This document shows positions 17,230 through 25,265 of a stretch of 64,000 bases of DNA, piece by piece. The position numbers and the translations under genes were made by a program. Location of the stretch: positions 35,819 to 99,818 of the forward strand of contig JAZQAG010000007.1 in the NCBI GenBank assembly GCA_045545095.1. Direction: 5' to 3'. Below the pieces are notes generated by a model, which searched no databases, had not been told where the DNA came from, and was given only the letters and a program-made list of their open reading frames with translations. This DNA is from Phocaeicola_A sp045545095 (GTDB lineage Bacteria; Bacteroidota; Bacteroidia; Bacteroidales; Bacteroidaceae). Numbering within the stretch: position 1 is the first letter of the stretch; every line of letters begins with the position of its first letter.

Positions 17230-18819
17230 ATGAAAAAACTCTCATCTATTCTGACATTAACAATTGCCATTTGCCTTACTTCATGCGTAGGAAATGCAAA
17301 AGGCGAGTATTTGCCCATCAGGAACAACCAGTTCTGGAATACCGCTGACGGACAACCCATCTATAGCCAGGGAGGTGGTATCTTCAAGTTTCCCGACCCA
17401 CAGACGGGCGAGGAGAAGTACTACTGGTACGGTGTGCATTACCGCGAAGCTGAATTGTATCGCGAGGATCCGAGTGTGACCCACCAACGCAACCACTTCA
17501 TGGGTGTGACGTGCTATAGCAGTACCGACTTTGTGAACTGGACTTCAGAAGGACACGTGCTCACGCCCGAAGAAGTGAACAAGAACGGATGGCCCACTTG
17601 GGTAGGACGCATGGGTGTGGCTTACTTGCCGGAGATAAAGAAGTATGCCCTGTTGGTGCAACACGGACAGAATGTGCTCATCTGCATGAGCGATTCGCCT
17701 ACGGGGCAATTCACCCAACACCGCCACATCGACATGACCGACCGCATCGGTACACCCAACACGGGTGACCAGACGGTATTCACCGATGAGGATACGGGCA
17801 AGTCATACCTTATCTATTCTTACGGACGAGGACGCAACAAGATATACGTCTCCGAAATCGGTGTGAAGGACGGCATGGTGGATTTGCTCGATTGCGTACA
17901 GATATTCAAGGGCGAAAGCCGCGAAGGCAATTGCCTTTTCAAATACAAAGGACGCTACTACATGTGTGCCAGCAACATCTATGGGTGGGACTGTTCGTTT
18001 GCCTACTACCTGGTGGCCGACAACATCTATGGTCCCTACACACCGACGAACGACATGCAGGTGATGCCCGGATGTGAGCAGGACTTTGCCCACGTCACCC
18101 AGACGGGATTCTTCTACACCATCAAGGGCACCAAGCAAGACCTCGTGCTCTATTGTGGCGACCGTTGGGCAGAGTTTGCCGGCAACGGCCTCGGCTACAA
18201 CCAATGGTTGCCCCTCACCTTTGAAGGCGAAGAGAACACCCCGCACTTCAACTCTGTAAGCCATTGGGAATTGAATGCCACTACGGGCGAATGGCGCGTA
18301 GGAGCGGACAACAACTACATCCTCAATCCCAGCTTTGAAGCCGACCGAAATGCTATCCCCAGCAACCGCAAGCCGGTGCAATTGCAACTGATGGCATGGA
18401 CAAGCGAAGTCATCACGGGTAACAAGATTGCCAACTTCGACCCCCATTCTCCCCAACTGAACTACTTCAATACCCAAGAAGACCGTAAGGTGGTGGTGGG
18501 CGAAAAGGCTCTCTGTATTACAGATACCATACCCTTTATAAGACATGTCCGTCAGATGGTGAAGTCGCGCCCGAACATCCCATTGGAGAAAGGCACTTAT
18601 ACCCTTTCGGCCATGGTGCGCACTACCGGTTCCACCATATCGGCAAATGTATATGTCGGTGACGCATCCTATGGCATCAATCCAACCAATGACAAGTGGG
18701 TACGCTTCGAAATTCCCTCATTCACCGTCCAGAGTGATAGCATCGAAGTTGGTTTCATTGTCAAAGGCGAAGCTGGTGACCGCCTGCTGGTGGATGATGT
18801 GGAGATGAAGAGAAAGTGA
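17230..18819 (+). CDS. GH43-like five-bladed propeller glycosidase, lipoprotein
   Basis: 529 residues. The signal peptide MKKLSSILTLTIAICLTSC ends in a lipobox (LTSC, lipidated Cys19). The flanking VGNAK lacks the acidic surface-export motif, so a periplasmic face is possible. The propeller domain (about 30-355) shows repeated blade motifs: YYWYGVHYREAE, FMGVTCYSSTDFVNWT, GTPNTGDQTVFTDEDTGKSY and NCLFKYKGRYYMCASN. These are typical of GH43 and relatives in the same clan. A C-terminal sandwich (about 370-529, ending RLLVDDVEMKRK) resembles a carbohydrate-binding module. The ATG at 17230 was preferred to an upstream in-frame TTG because it begins a proper signal peptide. Substrate unknown; galactan or arabinan is plausible. 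Confidence 0.78.
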   Translation: MKKLSSILTLTIAICLTSCVGNAKGEYLPIRNNQFWNTADGQPIYSQGGGIFKFPDPQTGEEKYYWYGVHYREAELYREDPSVTHQRNHFMGVTCYSSTDFVNWTSEGHVLTPEEVNKNGWPTWVGRMGVAYLPEIKKYALLVQHGQNVLICMSDSPTGQFTQHRHIDMTDRIGTPNTGDQTVFTDEDTGKSYLIYSYGRGRNKIYVSEIGVKDGMVDLLDCVQIFKGESREGNCLFKYKGRYYMCASNIYGWDCSFAYYLVADNIYGPYTPTNDMQVMPGCEQDFAHVTQTGFFYTIKGTKQDLVLYCGDRWAEFAGNGLGYNQWLPLTFEGEENTPHFNSVSHWELNATTGEWRVGADNNYILNPSFEADRNAIPSNRKPVQLQLMAWTSEVITGNKIANFDPHSPQLNYFNTQEDRKVVVGEKALCITDTIPFIRHVRQMVKSRPNIPLEKGTYTLSAMVRTTGSTISANVYVGDASYGINPTNDKWVRFEIPSFTVQSDSIEVGFIVKGEAGDRLLVDDVEMKRK

Positions 18820-18827
18820 TTTTTGAG

Positions 18828-18939
18828 GGCACGGATTACGCGGATTACACGGATTATTACTTGACTCCTCTGTGTCTCTGCGTCTCTGTGTCCTAAAGTA
18901 GAAATTATACAAATCCGTGTAATCCGCGCAATCCGCGCC
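18828..18939. repeat. Large imperfect inverted repeat (GGATTACGCGGATT type)
   Basis: The left arm (18828-18855) is made of GGATTACGC / GGATTACAC units. The right arm (18912-18939) is its reverse complement at 26 of 28 positions. The 56-base loop carries CTCTGTGTCTCTGCGTCTCT. The element fills almost the whole GH43-GH35 spacer and would form a very stable RNA or DNA cruciform. No T tract follows, so it is not a standard terminator. It resembles REP/BIME-like dispersed repeats. Confidence 0.75.
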
Positions 18940-18951
18940 TAAAAAAACAAT

Positions 18952-21306
18952 ATGAAAAAGAGTCTTACCCTCCTGCTGGCTTTGGCAGGCACATTGGGCC
19001 TGAGCGCCCAACAGACATACGAATTGACCGAACCGGCCACTCCGAAGCAGATACATACCGGACATTTGAAACTGGGTGGCACTGCCCCCGATGGACGACG
19101 TATGGAAGTGAACAGTTACTATGTGACCGAAAACGGACGCCCCATGATACCCGTTACCGGTGAGTTCCATTACAGCCGTTTCCCTCGTGCACAATGGGAA
19201 GAGTCGGTGTTAAAGATGAAAGCCGGTGGATTGACGGTTATCCCCGTCTATGTCTTTTGGAATATGCACGAAGAGGAAGAGGGACACTTCCGTTGGGATG
19301 GCAACCTCGACCTTCGCCATTTTGTAGAACTGTGCAAGAAGCATGGGATGAACGTCATTGTGCGTGTAGGTCCCTTCTGCCACGGTGAGATACGCAACGG
19401 AGGACTGCCCGACTGGCTCTTTGCCAAGCCCCTTGACGTGCGCTCTAACGATGCCGACTATCTGAAGTATGTAGAGCGCCTATATGGTGAGATAGGCCGT
19501 CAATTGAGCGGATTGTACTATAAAGACGGAGGCCCTATCATCGGCATACAGATTGAAAACGAGCACCAGCATAGTGCCGCTCCTTGGGCCATCAACTATC
19601 TGGGCGAGGCCGCTGACTACACCAGTGCCACCTACGACAAGGGCATCACTATGGTGGGCGTGAGCGAGCAGAAACAGGAAATCAAGACATCGGAATTGGG
19701 CGAACAACACATGCTCACCTTGAAGCGTATGGCCGAAAAGGCTGGCATGATAACTCCGCTCTACACCGCTACCGGATGGGGTAATGCGGCCATCATAGGT
19801 AACGAAGCCATCCCCGTCACGGCCGCATACACCTACCCCTTCTGGGCAAAGCCCTCAATGTCTCCCTTCTGCCTGTTTAAGGACATCCAACACGAGCCAG
19901 ACTATTCACCCGTGCGCTACAACACCGACCTATACCCTTCGTTTTGTGCCGAGATGGGTGTAGGCATACAGATGATTTACGAAAGCCGTCCCGTGATTGA
20001 TGCCCGTGCAGCCGAAGCACTGATGGTTCGCACCCTTGGCTCGGGAGCCAATTGTATCGGTTACTACATGTATCACGGTGGCTCCAATCCTCGACGCATC
20101 GGTGGTGGTTTCTTTGCCGACGAACCGATGGGTATTCCCAAGATTAACTACGACTACCAAGCCCCTATCGGAGAGTTCGGACGCGTGCGCGATTCCTATA
20201 ACTACCTGCGCATCCTGCACACCTTCATCCACAACTTCGGTCACCAGCTGGCTCCGATGGAAACCGTTCTTCCCGAAGGTTATCGCGCCATCAAGCCTGC
20301 CAATCGTGAGACATTGCGTTTCTCTGCACGCATGAAGGAGGGCAGCGGATTCCTCTTCATGACCAATTTCCAGGATCATGACACGGCACGCATCGACCAA
20401 AAGAATCTGCAAATCAAACTGAACCTGAAGGGTGAAACGCTGACCATCCCTGCCAACGGCACTTTCACACTGAAGAAAGATGCCAGTGCCATCCTGCCCT
20501 TCAACTTCGATATGGAGGGCGCGCGGTTGAAGTATGCCACAGCCCAGCTCTTGGCCAAGTTGGAGGATGACGGACGCACGCACTACATCTTCTTTGCCCC
20601 CGACGGATTTACGCCCGAATACATCTTTGAAAAGGGCTCTGTCAAAGGTGGCAAAGTGCGCTTCACTCCCACTCCAGGCACCAAGAGCACCTTCCGCCTG
20701 ACCACAGTTACGGGCGAGAAACTGATGGTCACTACCCTCACCCGCCAGCAGGCACTCAACACCCTCCAAATGGAGGACGGACGCCTGCTCATCACTGATG
20801 CCACCGTGTTGCCAGAGAAGGAGAAAGTGACCTTCCTCAGCGTGAACAACCCCTCAGTGGATTACATCCTCTACCCCTCGAAGCAGGGATGGAAGACTCA
20901 AACGGTAAGTGTAGAGCCCGTCACTCCGAAGGTTGAGTGGAAAAAGGTTGGTGGCCAACGCATCACCGTGCGTCCCGGGCAACCTGCTTTGCCTCAAGTG
21001 AACGACTATTTCCTCAATATCGACTACACGGGCGATGTGGCTATGGCCTTCATGGGAGGTGATATCGTGCTCGACCACTTCTGGTATGGCGCTCCGTGGA
21101 GCATTGGTCTCAAACGTTTTAAAAACGATTTGGAGAAGCACGGAGAGATGAACTTCTACTTCCGTCCGCTCAAGAAGGACGCGCCCTTCATCAAAATGGG
21201 GGGCGTACCCGAATCAGCTTTCCCCGACTTCACCCATCAATCCAGTGTGCTCATCATCAACAAAGTTGAATTGTTGCCAGAGTACAGGATGAGTATAGGG
21301 TTGTAG
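18952..21306 (+). CDS. Secreted GH35 beta-galactosidase
   Basis: 784 residues. Signal peptide MKKSLTLLLALAGTLGLSAQ. The GH35 barrel (about 50-390) has VTGEFHYSRFPRAQWEESV, GLTVIPVYVFWNMHE, RVGPFCHGEIRNGG and GGPIIGIQIENEHQ with acid/base E204. The nucleophile E334 lies in SFCAEMGVG. Beta-sandwich domains follow (about 440-784). Such enzymes remove terminal beta-linked galactose from glycans such as galactan or arabinogalactan. It is separated from the GH43-like gene by the large inverted repeat and is followed by a strong terminator. The product is exported to the periplasm or beyond; no lipobox is present. Confidence 0.92.
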   Translation: MKKSLTLLLALAGTLGLSAQQTYELTEPATPKQIHTGHLKLGGTAPDGRRMEVNSYYVTENGRPMIPVTGEFHYSRFPRAQWEESVLKMKAGGLTVIPVYVFWNMHEEEEGHFRWDGNLDLRHFVELCKKHGMNVIVRVGPFCHGEIRNGGLPDWLFAKPLDVRSNDADYLKYVERLYGEIGRQLSGLYYKDGGPIIGIQIENEHQHSAAPWAINYLGEAADYTSATYDKGITMVGVSEQKQEIKTSELGEQHMLTLKRMAEKAGMITPLYTATGWGNAAIIGNEAIPVTAAYTYPFWAKPSMSPFCLFKDIQHEPDYSPVRYNTDLYPSFCAEMGVGIQMIYESRPVIDARAAEALMVRTLGSGANCIGYYMYHGGSNPRRIGGGFFADEPMGIPKINYDYQAPIGEFGRVRDSYNYLRILHTFIHNFGHQLAPMETVLPEGYRAIKPANRETLRFSARMKEGSGFLFMTNFQDHDTARIDQKNLQIKLNLKGETLTIPANGTFTLKKDASAILPFNFDMEGARLKYATAQLLAKLEDDGRTHYIFFAPDGFTPEYIFEKGSVKGGKVRFTPTPGTKSTFRLTTVTGEKLMVTTLTRQQALNTLQMEDGRLLITDATVLPEKEKVTFLSVNNPSVDYILYPSKQGWKTQTVSVEPVTPKVEWKKVGGQRITVRPGQPALPQVNDYFLNIDYTGDVAMAFMGGDIVLDHFWYGAPWSIGLKRFKNDLEKHGEMNFYFRPLKKDAPFIKMGGVPESAFPDFTHQSSVLIINKVELLPEYRMSIGL

Positions 21307-21320
21307 TAAGAGTAAACTTT

Positions 21321-21360
21321 AATGGTACGCAGATGATATAGAAATATCTGCGTACCATTA
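21321..21360 (+). terminator. Terminator after GH35
   Basis: AATGGTACGCAGAT (21321-21334) pairs perfectly with ATCTGCGTACCATT (21346-21359), followed by ATTTTAC. It lies 15 bp after the stop codon. Confidence 0.75.
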
Positions 21361-21418
21361 TTTTACTTGATATAAATCAATAAATATGTTATATAACACA
21401 AAAAAGAGAAGTAAACAC

Positions 21419-21448
21419 TTGCAGATTCAGTAGGAAGCAGTATCTTTG
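21419..21448 (+). promoter_or_regulatory. Consensus promoter of a short non-coding unit
   Basis: TTG at 21419-21421, a 19-bp spacer, then TATCTTTG at 21441-21448. No gene on this strand follows before the terminator at 21517. Confidence 0.75.
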
Positions 21449-21454
21449 CATCAA

Positions 21455-21517
21455 GTTTTTCATGGTATTAGATTTAAGGTTAATAAAGGTTGGGTCAAGG
21501 CGTTGACCCTTTTTTTA
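21455..21517 (+). ncRNA. Putative small RNA (about 60 nt) with own promoter and terminator
   Basis: A start near 21455 and the terminator GGGTCAA-GGCG-TTGACCC plus seven T (21492-21516) bracket about 60 nt. The unit contains the stretch CATGGTATTAGATTTAAGG. No ribosome site with a usable frame is seen. From memory, a closely similar AAGTTTTTCATGGTATTAG segment appears near promoters in other Bacteroidales, which would make this a member of a dispersed RNA family. That recollection is unverified. The downstream gene is on the opposite strand, so this is not a leader. Confidence 0.5.
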
Positions 21518-21573
21518 TGTCCTTAATCCAAAAGCACCATAATTATCCCTTTTAGACACTTTTACTATAGATT

Positions 21574-23391
21574 TTATAGCCACAATCTTTTAATTTCTTC
21601 TTGATTCAATGCCCTATTATACAATAAACCGTCAGAGCATATATTACCTCTGATTGGTGTGTTTATATAAATAGTTTGATCAAGCAATCCATTAATGTAT
21701 GTACGCACTACCCCGAATTCACATGTTACAGTATAAATTAGCTGATTATGTGGCATAGGCTCATACCATTTACCATTAGTGCCACGAGGATGTTTTTGCC
21801 AACTATCAGCTGTAACCAACCTATTACTACTCTTATATCTCCTACCATTAATGCATAATGTCGGTATTTGGGTTTTAGAATCCACTTCCACCCTTAATGT
21901 ACCTAATATCAATAAATGTTTCGGTAACCGATTGTCTGCATTAGGAGTAACATTCACAGAAATGGTAAAGTTCTCCATCTCTTTCTTGAGGAATTTTTTA
22001 GTCTGCTTTTTGTCCAACAATCCTTCTTCAAGATTCATTTCTGGTGCATTCCAGACAAAATCGGCACAAATAGACGTTGGATATCCTATTCTCTGATTGC
22101 TTACAATCCAATCATAATAGTTTCCATACATCCAAATTAATCGTAAAGGGCTACTTTGAGAATTAGGAATCATATATGGACGCACGTTATTCAATCTTGA
22201 ATTACGGGTCATCATTTCTTTTTTTACTGTTCCATTTGTTTGGACAACATATTTAATAATTTCATATCGGTTTCCAAATATTCCATCCACTGGTACCGAG
22301 CAATATACTTCATTAGGATGTACCTCATCAATAGCCATACCTCCACTATAGCATTTTTCCAACTCTGGTGTCTGATGGAAATGTCCTCCACCATTAGCTA
22401 AGAATGTTTTCTGCCACTGATACCCATCCCAACGTACGTAATAGTAATCATGGGAATCCTTAGTTTCATTTATACTCACCATAGCTATAGCAGGCCTATC
22501 ATTTTTACCCGCCACAACTTGCCATAGCCAATTACGTGAATCCGTAGGATTATCAACAACTACATCCGGATATTTTTCCGCATAATCCATACGCTTATTC
22601 ACGAAATGAGGTCCTTCTGCTATATTGGAAAGAGTTTGTCCATTGACATCTTCTAAAGATAATGTATTAATATTTATATAATTAAAATAAAGATGATTGG
22701 GCATTTCATTATCAGGATGCCCTGTAGTATATGCCATCAAGATTTTATCTTTTCCATTAGACTGATATTTTGCATAAGGACGTGCACCTGTAGATTTCAC
22801 CATTTGGTAAGGTCCCCATGTCATTTCTACATTACCCAATTTATCCGGTATGGACAATTGAGCTATTGTGGGATGCCAGCCAATTCCTCGCCAACACAAA
22901 TAAATATGATTAGGGTCATCACTAAGAACAAATGGGGAAGGATAGGTCGTATTATGATTGGTTCTCAATATTTTCTCTGGTCCCAATGTCGTAATATCAC
23001 CTTTTATACTCGACACACGGTAATAGAAACAAGCCTCATCAGTATGACGCGAATAAAAAATCATAATTCGTTCATCTGGCAATACCAAAAAAGTTGGATT
23101 ATTATGATCGTCAGGTTGAAAATATGAGCGTACAAGCACTTCTACTCTTTCACCAGTCAAGAAATCATATTGCATAGCCTTAATATTTCCATGCACATCA
23201 ATATACCCAATATAAGTCCGATTTATACTGCCATCAGAACTCTTATGATGTACTGCCCGAGGATCAGCAAACCAGCACCATGCCCCTTCTGAACTCACTT
23301 CATGCACATTGTATTTTTTTATGGGAACAACTTTGGCCCACCCTGTTAACACAATAAACATTACACCTACAATAAATAATAGTTTCCTCAT
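21574..23391 (-). CDS. BNR-4 propeller protein with C-terminal LamG-like domain
   Basis: 605 residues with signal peptide (MRKLLFIVGVMFIVLTGWAK). The first 430 residues form a BNR-4 type propeller: AWCWFADPRAVHHKS, YIGYIDVHGNIKAM, DDHNNPTFLVLPDERIMIFY, YPSPFVLSDDPNHIYLCWRG and HFHQTPELEKCYSGG. Residues about 440-605 look like a concanavalin/LamG sandwich. BNR-4 relatives include ulvan lyases (PL24/25) and enzymes attacking rhamnose-glucuronate linkages (PL27, GH145). A role in removing rhamnosyl or uronosyl caps from plant arabinogalactan is therefore conceivable. The exact activity cannot be told. The base composition is clearly more AT-rich than that of the GH35 and GH146 genes, suggesting separate acquisition. 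Confidence 0.7.
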   Translation of the reverse strand: MRKLLFIVGVMFIVLTGWAKVVPIKKYNVHEVSSEGAWCWFADPRAVHHKSSDGSINRTYIGYIDVHGNIKAMQYDFLTGERVEVLVRSYFQPDDHNNPTFLVLPDERIMIFYSRHTDEACFYYRVSSIKGDITTLGPEKILRTNHNTTYPSPFVLSDDPNHIYLCWRGIGWHPTIAQLSIPDKLGNVEMTWGPYQMVKSTGARPYAKYQSNGKDKILMAYTTGHPDNEMPNHLYFNYININTLSLEDVNGQTLSNIAEGPHFVNKRMDYAEKYPDVVVDNPTDSRNWLWQVVAGKNDRPAIAMVSINETKDSHDYYYVRWDGYQWQKTFLANGGGHFHQTPELEKCYSGGMAIDEVHPNEVYCSVPVDGIFGNRYEIIKYVVQTNGTVKKEMMTRNSRLNNVRPYMIPNSQSSPLRLIWMYGNYYDWIVSNQRIGYPTSICADFVWNAPEMNLEEGLLDKKQTKKFLKKEMENFTISVNVTPNADNRLPKHLLILGTLRVEVDSKTQIPTLCINGRRYKSSNRLVTADSWQKHPRGTNGKWYEPMPHNQLIYTVTCEFGVVRTYINGLLDQTIYINTPIRGNICSDGLLYNRALNQEEIKRLWL

Positions 23392-23476
23392 AAGAATATT
23401 ATTTAAAATAATAATTAATGTGATTGATTATGCTGCGAAGATACGACTTTATACCGAAGAAATCGAATTAAATGAG

Positions 23477-23484
23477 TAATTTTG
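23477..23484 (+). promoter_or_regulatory. -7 promoter element of the TauE/SafE permease gene
   Basis: TAATTTTG matches TAnnTTTG, 24 bp before the ATG at 23508. No convincing -33 box. Confidence 0.45.
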
Positions 23485-23507
23485 CAACCACAAACACATA
23501 ATATTTC

Positions 23508-24233
23508 ATGTACACCATCATTCTATATGTCTTCGCACTCACTATTATCGCCAGCTTCATTCAACGTGTAACTGGATTCGGATTTGGCATCTTCGTCATG
23601 ATGTTCTTCCCTCATTTTCTTCCCACTTACGGTGAAAGCACAACTTTATCTGGACTTTTGGCAGGAAGTACAGCACTCATTATCGCTATACAGAACTGGC
23701 GATACATCCGTTGGAAACTGATGAGTTCTGTTTTGTTTTTCAATGTAATAGTTTCGTATATTGCAATTGAATATATGACAGCATTGAGTAATGAAACACT
23801 AAAACGATGTTTTGGTGCCATGCTGATTCTTATCGCTATTTATTTCCTTTTTTTCGATGGAAAGAACAAAGTATCATTCAAATCTCCGATAGCTCAATCC
23901 TGCATTGGAACTATCAGTGGTATCATGGGCGGAATGTTCGCCATGCCTGGTCCTCCTGTTGTACTCTACTGTGTCAATGCCATCAATGATAAACGAGAAT
24001 ATATAGCTACACTTCAGGCTTTTTCTGTTATATTCAATCTATTCTACACCTTTTTCCGCCTCAAAGTTGGATTCTTTTCAATCTCAACCCTACCACTTTG
24101 GGGATTCGGATTAATTGGTGTCCTAATTGGATCATGGATAGGAGCCCGTTGTTTCCACCTTATTAGCAACAATTGTCTGAAACAATCCGTTTATCTGTTA
24201 ATGATTATTTGTGGTGTTGTGACATTATTCTGA
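23508..24233 (+). CDS. TauE/SafE-family permease
   Basis: 241 residues, nearly all hydrophobic, with about 8 membrane spans. The two family half-motifs are visible: FIQRVTGFGFGIFVMMFFP near the N-terminus and GTISGIMGGMFAMPGPPVVL in the middle. TauE/SafE proteins export sulfite or organosulfur anions; the substrate here is unknown. Its stop codon (TGA at 24231-24233) directly abuts the stop codon of the convergent SIMPL gene, with no bases between. It has no obvious relation to the surrounding glycan enzymes. Confidence 0.85.
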   Translation: MYTIILYVFALTIIASFIQRVTGFGFGIFVMMFFPHFLPTYGESTTLSGLLAGSTALIIAIQNWRYIRWKLMSSVLFFNVIVSYIAIEYMTALSNETLKRCFGAMLILIAIYFLFFDGKNKVSFKSPIAQSCIGTISGIMGGMFAMPGPPVVLYCVNAINDKREYIATLQAFSVIFNLFYTFFRLKVGFFSISTLPLWGFGLIGVLIGSWIGARCFHLISNNCLKQSVYLLMIICGVVTLF

Positions 24234-24935
24234 TTAATCCTCCAAATAGTAATCTATAGTAGTCACCACACGTATCTTTTTAATATAAGGAGTATTGCTA
24301 TCGCGGTCCGTAATACTGAACTGTCCTTGATAAGCACGTTTGATTTTACCCAGTTCGCTATCCGAATCTGAAGCGAATTTCTCAGCAGCCGCACGGGCAT
24401 TTTTCGTTGCTTCTTCTATCATCTGTGGTTTGATACGATTCAAGTCGGTATAATCAAATTGCACATTATAACGGTAATCACCACCAGTGATAGCGATACC
24501 CTGTTTCAGTAGTTCCCCTTGTTCACTGATAAGATTCCTCACAAGTTCCACTTGCGCAGAAGTAACAGTAATGACTGCTGTCACATTATAACGATATCCT
24601 GTTTGATTATTGTTATAACGCTCTGCATCAAGGTCTATTATGTCAGGTGCATTCACTGTAATTTCTTCTTCAACAATACCCTTTTCTTTCAAGAAATTGA
24701 CTATAGTTGTATTTGTATTATTAATTTGATTGTACAAGTTTGGCAAATCATTACCCAGCACTTTGTACATTAAAGGCCAAGTTACCTTGTTAGCAGGAAC
24801 TTCTATTTCTGCCAATCCTTTCACATTTACCACACGATCACGGTTCGCAAATCCATCCAAACCATCTTTCACGAATTTTCCCATCAAAAGCAATCCCATA
24901 GCCAAAATAATGGCTTCGAATTTCCAACTTTTCAT
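24234..24935 (-). CDS. SIMPL-domain (DUF541) membrane-anchored protein
   Basis: 233 residues. N-terminal anchor SWKFEAIILAMGLLLMG, then a SIMPL domain starting VVNVKGLAEIEVPANKVTW. It continues through the typical YNVTAVITVTSAQ strand and the C-terminal TDLNRIKPQMIEEATKNARA helix. SIMPL proteins form oligomeric periplasmic assemblies of unclear role, linked to oxidative stress in some bacteria. The ATG at 24935 was chosen because the longer frame would need a TTG start. Its promoter is at 25020-25050. It is convergent with TauE/SafE. Confidence 0.83.
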   Translation of the reverse strand: MKSWKFEAIILAMGLLLMGKFVKDGLDGFANRDRVVNVKGLAEIEVPANKVTWPLMYKVLGNDLPNLYNQINNTNTTIVNFLKEKGIVEEEITVNAPDIIDLDAERYNNNQTGYRYNVTAVITVTSAQVELVRNLISEQGELLKQGIAITGGDYRYNVQFDYTDLNRIKPQMIEEATKNARAAAEKFASDSDSELGKIKRAYQGQFSITDRDSNTPYIKKIRVVTTIDYYLED

Positions 24936-25019
24936 CTGTCTATATTTATTATGGTTTATAAGCAATAACTATTTCACCTCACTTTGGTTCAACAACTTAT
25001 ATAAAATCAACATTGTGTA

Positions 25020-25050
25020 CAAAGATACATTATTTTATATTAGAAACAAA
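25020..25050 (-). promoter_or_regulatory. Promoter of the SIMPL gene
   Basis: Minus strand TTTG (25050-25047), a 19-bp spacer, then TATCTTTG (25027-25020). A second TATCTTTG overlaps the -33 box (25054-25047). The 330-bp region 24936-25265 otherwise holds only leaders and the divergent GH146 promoter. Confidence 0.7.
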
Positions 25051-25190
25051 GATACTTACATATTAAATTTACAGTAAAAAGAGCATTATGGGCATTAATT
25101 ATTCGTTTCATCAAGTATTGTAGATGTTTCATCTTTGCTTTCCGTATGAATATAAGTAAAAATATGGAAGTTATTTAAAGAAACATTTCT

Positions 25191-25198
25191 TATCTTTG
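25191..25198 (+). promoter_or_regulatory. -7 promoter element of the GH146 gene
   Basis: TATCTTTG, giving a leader of about 60 nt before the ATG at 25266. No clear -33 box. Confidence 0.55.
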
Positions 25199-25265
25199 TC
25201 CACAGAAAAGTGACAAAATAAGAATATATCTGTATATAATAAATTAGCAGACTTATAAGAACTAT

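Noticed and set aside
18718..19194. 158-codon minus-strand ORF with RRRDTEESSNNPCNPRNP
   Set aside because: The odd peptide comes from reading through the GGATTACGC inverted repeat; not a gene.
19930..20769. 279-codon minus-strand ORF
   Set aside because: Antisense to GH35, whose catalytic motifs are intact.
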